A stretch of DNA of 60,000 nucleotides from positions 55,996,338 through 56,056,337 of the forward strand of contig NC_087064.1 of NCBI RefSeq assembly GCF_963678635.1, written 5' to 3'. The translations under genes were made by a program, and so were the position numbers. Shown here in pieces: positions 55,867 through 60,000 of this stretch. The notes under the pieces were generated by a model. It was not told where the DNA came from and made no database searches. It was given only the letters and a program-made list of their open reading frames with translations. Every line of letters starts with the position of its first letter. The first letter of the stretch is position 1. Source of the stretch: Symsagittifera roscoffensis. Its lineage: Eukaryota > Xenacoelomorpha > Acoela > Convolutidae.

Positions 55867-58280
55867 GGAAGGACCTCTCGACCTTTGGGTTACTTATGAA
55901 ACGCAGCAGTTTCATTATAGGTTTGGTAGTCCATACTAATCAATGTATTATCTGAATGATATGTAAAGCTAATGGGGAGCGCGTACTATGAACTTAGCTT
56001 AGTCAATACGATAAGTCGAAAAGTAAACAAATAGTCATACCCAAAATAAGTTCAAATCTTCAAAGATAGAGTCCCTCCTATGGCAGAAATTGCGAAAGGA
56101 GTACAATCTGCAACCCCACAAAAGGGAACTATAGTGGCTAGGTTTATGAAACTCACAGGACGGATACAAGAGATGATTAGACCCGGGCATGCAAAAATCC
56201 ATAACCTTTGGAACCGCGGCCCCAAGTGATAACGGATCCCGGAAGTGAACATGGCCCTATTAGAACTTGGTAACTAGTGATTGGAATGGAACCAAAATAT
56301 AGTATGTTATAGACCTAGTTGAGGGAGGATTAAGTTAAGAAACACAGACCCCTTGGACCCCTACTTCCTGTTTTATGCCCTATGCAAATTGACCCCACCC
56401 AACTTTCGGGAGTCGTTTCTCGGACCCCACTGAACGCATGAAGCTAAAACTTTGGGATAGCATAGGTAGTGTCTAAGTATATCTTGTGTTATAATTTGAA
56501 CTAATTCCAACGGTTGAACCGGAATTTATTAGCACTTTGGAAAACCACCCTTTAAACCGGAAGTAGGCAATTTACGCAAAATATTGAGCGAGGGCATATT
56601 ATTTTTTAACGGCATCAGATACTACAACTCATCCCCGAAAAAAGACCCCTTGTGATTAAAACCCCTCCGGTGACTCCTTCCGGTGTTAATAGCCTTTCGC
56701 CGGGAAAAGTGATAATGGACCTTAGAAATGGGATAACTTGGGAAATAGTAACGGGTTATGGATGAAACTTGGTAGGTAGGATCCCTATGGGATTTTAAAC
56801 CCGAATTTGAAAGATTGACCCCGGGTGACCCTGGGGTGACCTCAAATTGACCTTTAGGCGTTTAGAACCAAATTTATATAGAATACCTCGGGATTAAGAC
56901 CGGAAAGAGGCGTATTCATTCGACCCCAATCCTTGGGAATGAGAGTTGGTCAATTTACTAAAATTTGGGAGGGAACTTACCTGTTGGGGAATAATTGAGA
57001 AGCCGGAAAATATATAGCTTAGACATTGTATAATTGAATTAGTGAAATCAATTGAAGTGAACTTGGCAAACATCGGGTTCAATCTAGCTTGGTGAATGCG
57101 CTATTAATAGAAGAGCAATCAGGGTAAACGAAAAGTAATCCCAGAGGGAATTGACAGTAACTGAGGCATAGCATGGGAAGTAGGACTCCTAAATAACATC
57201 AATGAACGGAATATTTACTTAGCTTCTCGGAGGTGGCTTTTTGGAACAATTCGACCCCTAATAAGCGAATTACGTTTCCCTAATAGCTAAAAGGTCGGGA
57301 TTAGAATTGAGTATAGATCGGAATTTTAGATGCTTAGGATGAGTTAGCGACCCATGAAAAGGGTCTTCCCCTACCCCTGGGAGGTTGGAACGTTAATAGA
57401 TATTTAAAAAAAAACCTTGGGAAGATTGGTTAATTAAACATAATTCGGTTTGGAGGTGAAATTGGTCTTGATATTTGCACAACTTAAAAAGAGATGCCTA
57501 TAATGAACTTGAAACTTAAGATTAATGTCGTCAGAGGAAGAATTCAGTTAAGACACTACGGAAAGGGTACCAAAATAGATGTCAAGACTTGTAGGGACGG
57601 CATAACTCTAACTATAACTACAACTCAAAGAGACAAACATCATAGAGAATAACAAGTAGCCTACCCGTAGGCAGAACAGGGATAATTACTATCAAGAGTA
57701 GTTGGTATTCGGTTAGAGTGAGAACGATTGACCAAGCCGAGAAAAGTAGTTGGTCCGTGACGAACGCTATTGTTTGAAGCGAGGCTAGTTGCGTCTCATA
57801 GTTAGTTAGTTAGTCTGGCTGATTAGGACCTGAGTTTAGTACCGGTTGGAAGTATTTGTGTGAGCGAGTTGCGCCCGAGAGTTGATTATCGTTGGCGATT
57901 TTGGCATTGGGTCAAGCGAGGACCGACGGGCTAGTTAGCGAAGCGATTGAACGAAACGATACGCGGGCTTTTTATAGAAGTAGTTAATAGTAGTTAGCTC
58001 CTTAAGGGCACTGTAAAATACTTTTTGTTTCCTCTGTGATTAAAGACGATTTTACCTATTGGGCCCATGATTTGCTGAACTAGCTAGAAAAGACAGAGTA
58101 AAGCCGAAGACAGCACTAACAAAAGGGGATGCTGCGTAATCCTTTGATCGGCCGATTTAGTCTGACCATCAACTTAACCCTTTTGGGATTGTAGAACACC
58201 TAGTATTAGTGTCCCCCGCTAATACAAAGTGGAAAATACTACAATAACACCATTATCTGATAGTTCTAACACCAGCTTTT
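55867..58280. other. Non-coding block of distinct composition
   Basis: No credible ORF. Base composition is less AT-rich than the rest of the window and poly-A/T runs are rare. It holds a run of TGACC half-sites (56816-56853), short (AGTT)n near 57800 and a TATTAG/CTAATA hairpin at about 58203-58229. It lies 5' of the exon at 55.0-55.9 kb and could be its upstream or intronic sequence. I looked for flanking LTRs or inverted repeats and found none. Confidence 0.45.
56816..56853 (-). promoter_or_regulatory. Four direct nuclear-receptor-type half-sites
   Basis: TGACCC (56816), TGACCC (56826), TGACCT (56837) and TGACCT (56848) stand in one orientation with spacers of 4, 5 and 5 bases. On the minus strand these are GGGTCA/AGGTCA half-sites forming DR4, DR5 and DR5 arrangements, known binding formats for RXR heterodimers. 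They lie about 1 kb upstream of the unidentified exon, same strand sense. Binding is inferred only. Confidence 0.4.
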
Positions 58281-58669
58281 TTGTTGGACGAAAGTGTGTG
58301 ACTCACAATTTTTTATTTTTGAAAGCTGTGAGCAGCTTTTTATCGTTGAATGAAACATCGTGCATCATCTCCTGAATATAAATTTTTATAGTTTCTAAAT
58401 TTGACCTTATATTTATATACTTTTTGTTTAGTTTTGAAACGCAGCAACCAAAGAATTTTTTAAATGAGAAGACCAGCAAGATCAGTGGCCAAAATTCTTT
58501 AATTAAAATGCATTTGGAAATCCATATACATAATTTTTTCAAAAACTTGAATGTTGGTAAGCTGTGGCCGGTTATGTGATAAAATGTAGGTTTCTTCTAA
58601 ATCATCGAAACAACAAATGATATCTAGTCTTACTTATCTGATTTCTGTTTCTTTTGTATTAAGAGATTG

Positions 58670-58869
58670 NNNNNNNNNNNNNNNNNNNNNNNNNNNNNNN
58701 NNNNNNNNNNNNNNNNNNNNNNNNNNNNNNNNNNNNNNNNNNNNNNNNNNNNNNNNNNNNNNNNNNNNNNNNNNNNNNNNNNNNNNNNNNNNNNNNNNNN
58801 NNNNNNNNNNNNNNNNNNNNNNNNNNNNNNNNNNNNNNNNNNNNNNNNNNNNNNNNNNNNNNNNNNNNN
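58670..58869. other. Assembly gap, 200 N
   Basis: Exactly 200 undetermined bases, a conventional gap size, so the true length is unknown. It cuts off the 5' part of LINE C. Confidence 0.98.
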
Positions 58870-59109
58870 ATAAACGAATTCCTAAGAAAGATAAAAGGAA
58901 CTTGGAAGTTTAGAGGAGTGAGTGAAAAAATCCACAGCTCATATCATTTGAAAACTGACGAAGTGCACCTCAGTGAAGAAGGTCTGAAGGGCATTAAAAG
59001 TATTCTCAAGAATAAAATCTTATACGATAAACATTCGAACATCTGCAATACAGAAGGACATCTGGTATATTACGAGTGTCGTTTCAAGAACTGTCAGTGC
59101 CCCTATTAA
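58870..59109 (+). CDS. LINE C first ORF, C-terminal part (SGNH esterase-like)
   Basis: Open from the gap to a TAA at 59107-59109: INEFLRKIKGTWKFRGVSEK, then HLKTDEVHLSEEGLKGIKS, ending CRFKNCQCPY. DEVHLSEEG fits the D-x-x-H-L-x-x-x-G block V of SGNH hydrolases, where Asp and His belong to the catalytic triad. Esterase modules next to a PHD finger are known in CR1-clade ORF1 proteins, and a PHD ORF follows here 150 bp downstream. The N-terminal catalytic Ser would lie in or before the gap. Confidence 0.65.
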   Translation: MNEFLRKIKGTWKFRGVSEKIHSSYHLKTDEVHLSEEGLKGIKSILKNKILYDKHSNICNTEGHLVYYECRFKNCQCPY

Positions 59110-59123
59110 CGTAAGTAGAAATA

Positions 59124-59227
59124 GTGAACCGCAGGCCTCCCCTTTTCGGGAACCACCAGGTTTGTCTATTTCTTCTTTTTCCCCTGAGTGAGCCACAGGC
59201 CTCCCCTTTTCGGGAACCACCAGGTTT
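59124..59227 (+). repeat. Two-copy 40-bp repeat in the LINE C inter-ORF spacer
   Basis: 59124-59163 and 59188-59227 each contain CAGGCCTCCCCTTTTCGGGA and ACCACCAGGTTT. They differ at 2 of 40 bases, period 64 bp. They lie after the stop of the first ORF and 32 bp before the next ATG at 59259. Confidence 0.9.
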
Positions 59228-59258
59228 AACTGTTTTTCTATCCATAGTATAAGCAAAA

Positions 59259-60000
59259 ATGGGCAAAAACTGCAAAACATGTAAAAGAGGCTTTGCCGGC
59301 AACGAGAAAACATACACTTGTGTCGTATGCAACGCTCAAATACATTTGGAACCAACTTGTGTTGGGTTGTCTCTAGTGGCCATAAATGGAATAAAAGAAC
59401 TAGGGCCGAATGTCATGTTGCTTTGTAATACTTGTGTGCAAAATAATGAACGAGACAACTTTATAAGATGCAAAACCCTGGCCAACATAAACGAGAAGCT
59501 CTCAAACATTGATGTAACTGAAAGCCTTAAAAGCATGGAAAGAAGACTTACCGATTTAGTAGATCAAAAAACTGGAAATGCAATGAAAACGACATGCGAT
59601 AAAGTGGAAAAAACTTATAGTGCCGTTGTAGCTGCTGAAACCACCACCCGGATAAATCAAGCTCAAACCACTCAACATGCTGCCAGATCTAACTCTGATC
59701 ACAACATAAATCAAAGTTTTAGGATACAAGGGGTCAAAGAGGACCCTGAGAAAACAAAAGGAGAAAACCTTGTCCCAACAAATGACGAAGTAAACGAAAT
59801 ACTAGACATAATTGGAGTGAAGCCGAAAATAATAGAACTAAAACGACTGGGAAAATTTGATCGTAATCGAATGAAGCCAAGAACACTGCTGGTAACTGTA
59901 CCTAGCGAACATGAAGCACGACTAGTACTAGCAAAAAGCCGAGAAAAGCGAGAACAATTGGTCGAAAAAGAGGTCTACCTGCTACCAGCATTGACCAAAG
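59259..60000 (+). CDS. LINE C PHD-finger / coiled-coil / RNA-binding ORF (intact, runs off window)
   Basis: ATG 59259 opens at least 247 codons without a stop. Residues 1-60 form a C4HC3-like PHD finger: CKTCKRGF, CVVCNAQIH, LEPTC and LLCNTC. A helical stretch follows (NINEKLSNIDVTESLKSMER), then a glutamine/threonine-rich linker and an RRM-like segment (FRIQGVKED, LKRLGKFDRNRMKPRTLLVT, EARLVLAKSREKREQLVEKE). PHD fingers bind histone tails in cellular proteins; in LINE ORF1 they may guide chromatin targeting, while the C-terminal part would coat element RNA. The initiation context (AAAAATGG) is acceptable. Homologous to the broken ORF at 27463-28276. Confidence 0.82.
   Translation, partial: MGKNCKTCKRGFAGNEKTYTCVVCNAQIHLEPTCVGLSLVAINGIKELGPNVMLLCNTCVQNNERDNFIRCKTLANINEKLSNIDVTESLKSMERRLTDLVDQKTGNAMKTTCDKVEKTYSAVVAAETTTRINQAQTTQHAARSNSDHNINQSFRIQGVKEDPEKTKGENLVPTNDEVNEILDIIGVKPKIIELKRLGKFDRNRMKPRTLLVTVPSEHEARLVLAKSREKREQLVEKEVYLLPALTK

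Larger units (their letters stand above)
58870..60000 (+). mobile_element. LINE C, CR1-like, 5' part
   Basis: An esterase-like ORF, a repeat-bearing spacer and a PHD/coiled-coil/RNA-binding ORF have the same layout as LINE B. The endonuclease-RT part should lie beyond the window. Both visible ORFs are free of stops, so this copy is the youngest of the three LINEs here. Confidence 0.75.

Noticed and set aside
55040-58280. An LTR element or terminal-repeat transposon spanning the distinct block
   Set aside because: No direct or inverted terminal repeat longer than a few bases was found and no RT or transposase motif.
58617-58913. ORFs across the N gap
   Set aside because: They consist mostly of undetermined bases.
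59110-59250. An intron in LINE C (perfect GTAAGT at 59111 and an AG near 59250)
   Set aside because: The donor lies after a stop codon inside a retrotransposon, and the spacer layout is shared with LINE B, which has no equivalent donor and acceptor pair. Not excluded without transcripts.

Overview
This is a low-GC, repeat-dense stretch of an animal (probably invertebrate) nuclear genome. The evidence is intron-bearing host exons (a chymotrypsin-fold exon and a gene with ankyrin repeats plus a SOCS box, with GT/AG junctions in matching phase) and a typical metazoan set of mobile elements: Ty3/Gypsy, CR1-like LINEs, a Penelope-like element and a Maverick/Polinton. I cannot name the species. No rRNA, intact tRNA gene or CRISPR array was seen.

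Layout. 0.3-5.5 kb: an LTR retrotransposon with 405-bp LTRs and a CTAT target duplication, whose interior has decayed to an integrase tail. 6.9-12.8 kb: a minus-strand Ty3/Gypsy element with 208-bp LTRs; gag, protease, RT, RNase H and integrase are all readable but broken by nonsense codons and frameshifts. 12.8-17.9 kb: AT-rich, no gene. 17.9-21.6 kb: host sequence on the minus strand, with a serine-protease-homologue exon and, upstream, three exons of an ASB-like gene whose 2-kb intron carries tRNA-like elements. 21.7-25.3 kb: a tandem-repeat array split by minus-strand LINE A. 26.4-31.3 kb: LINE B, about 4.9 kb, plus strand, badly mutated. 32.9-47.6 kb: a Penelope-like element cut inside its GIY-YIG domain by a 12.8-kb Maverick/Polinton that has about 540-bp inverted repeats and a 6-bp target duplication. 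47.9-49.6 kb: a minus-strand RT remnant. 51.1-51.6 kb: a second locus of the tandem-repeat family. 55.0-58.3 kb: a less AT-rich block with an unidentified coding exon that ends at a consensus splice donor. 58.67-58.87 kb: assembly gap. 58.9-60 kb: the 5' part of LINE C, with an intact PHD-finger ORF that runs off the window.

The most notable points are: the Polinton-in-Penelope nesting, resolved to the base; a roughly 62-bp tandem array carrying TGACGTCA palindromes just upstream of the Polinton polymerase gene; two LINEs that both separate an N-terminal ORF from a PHD ORF by a spacer of about 64-bp-period repeats; a compensatory 5' hairpin shared by LINEs A and B; and the unidentified block at 55-58 kb with a run of nuclear-receptor-like half-sites.
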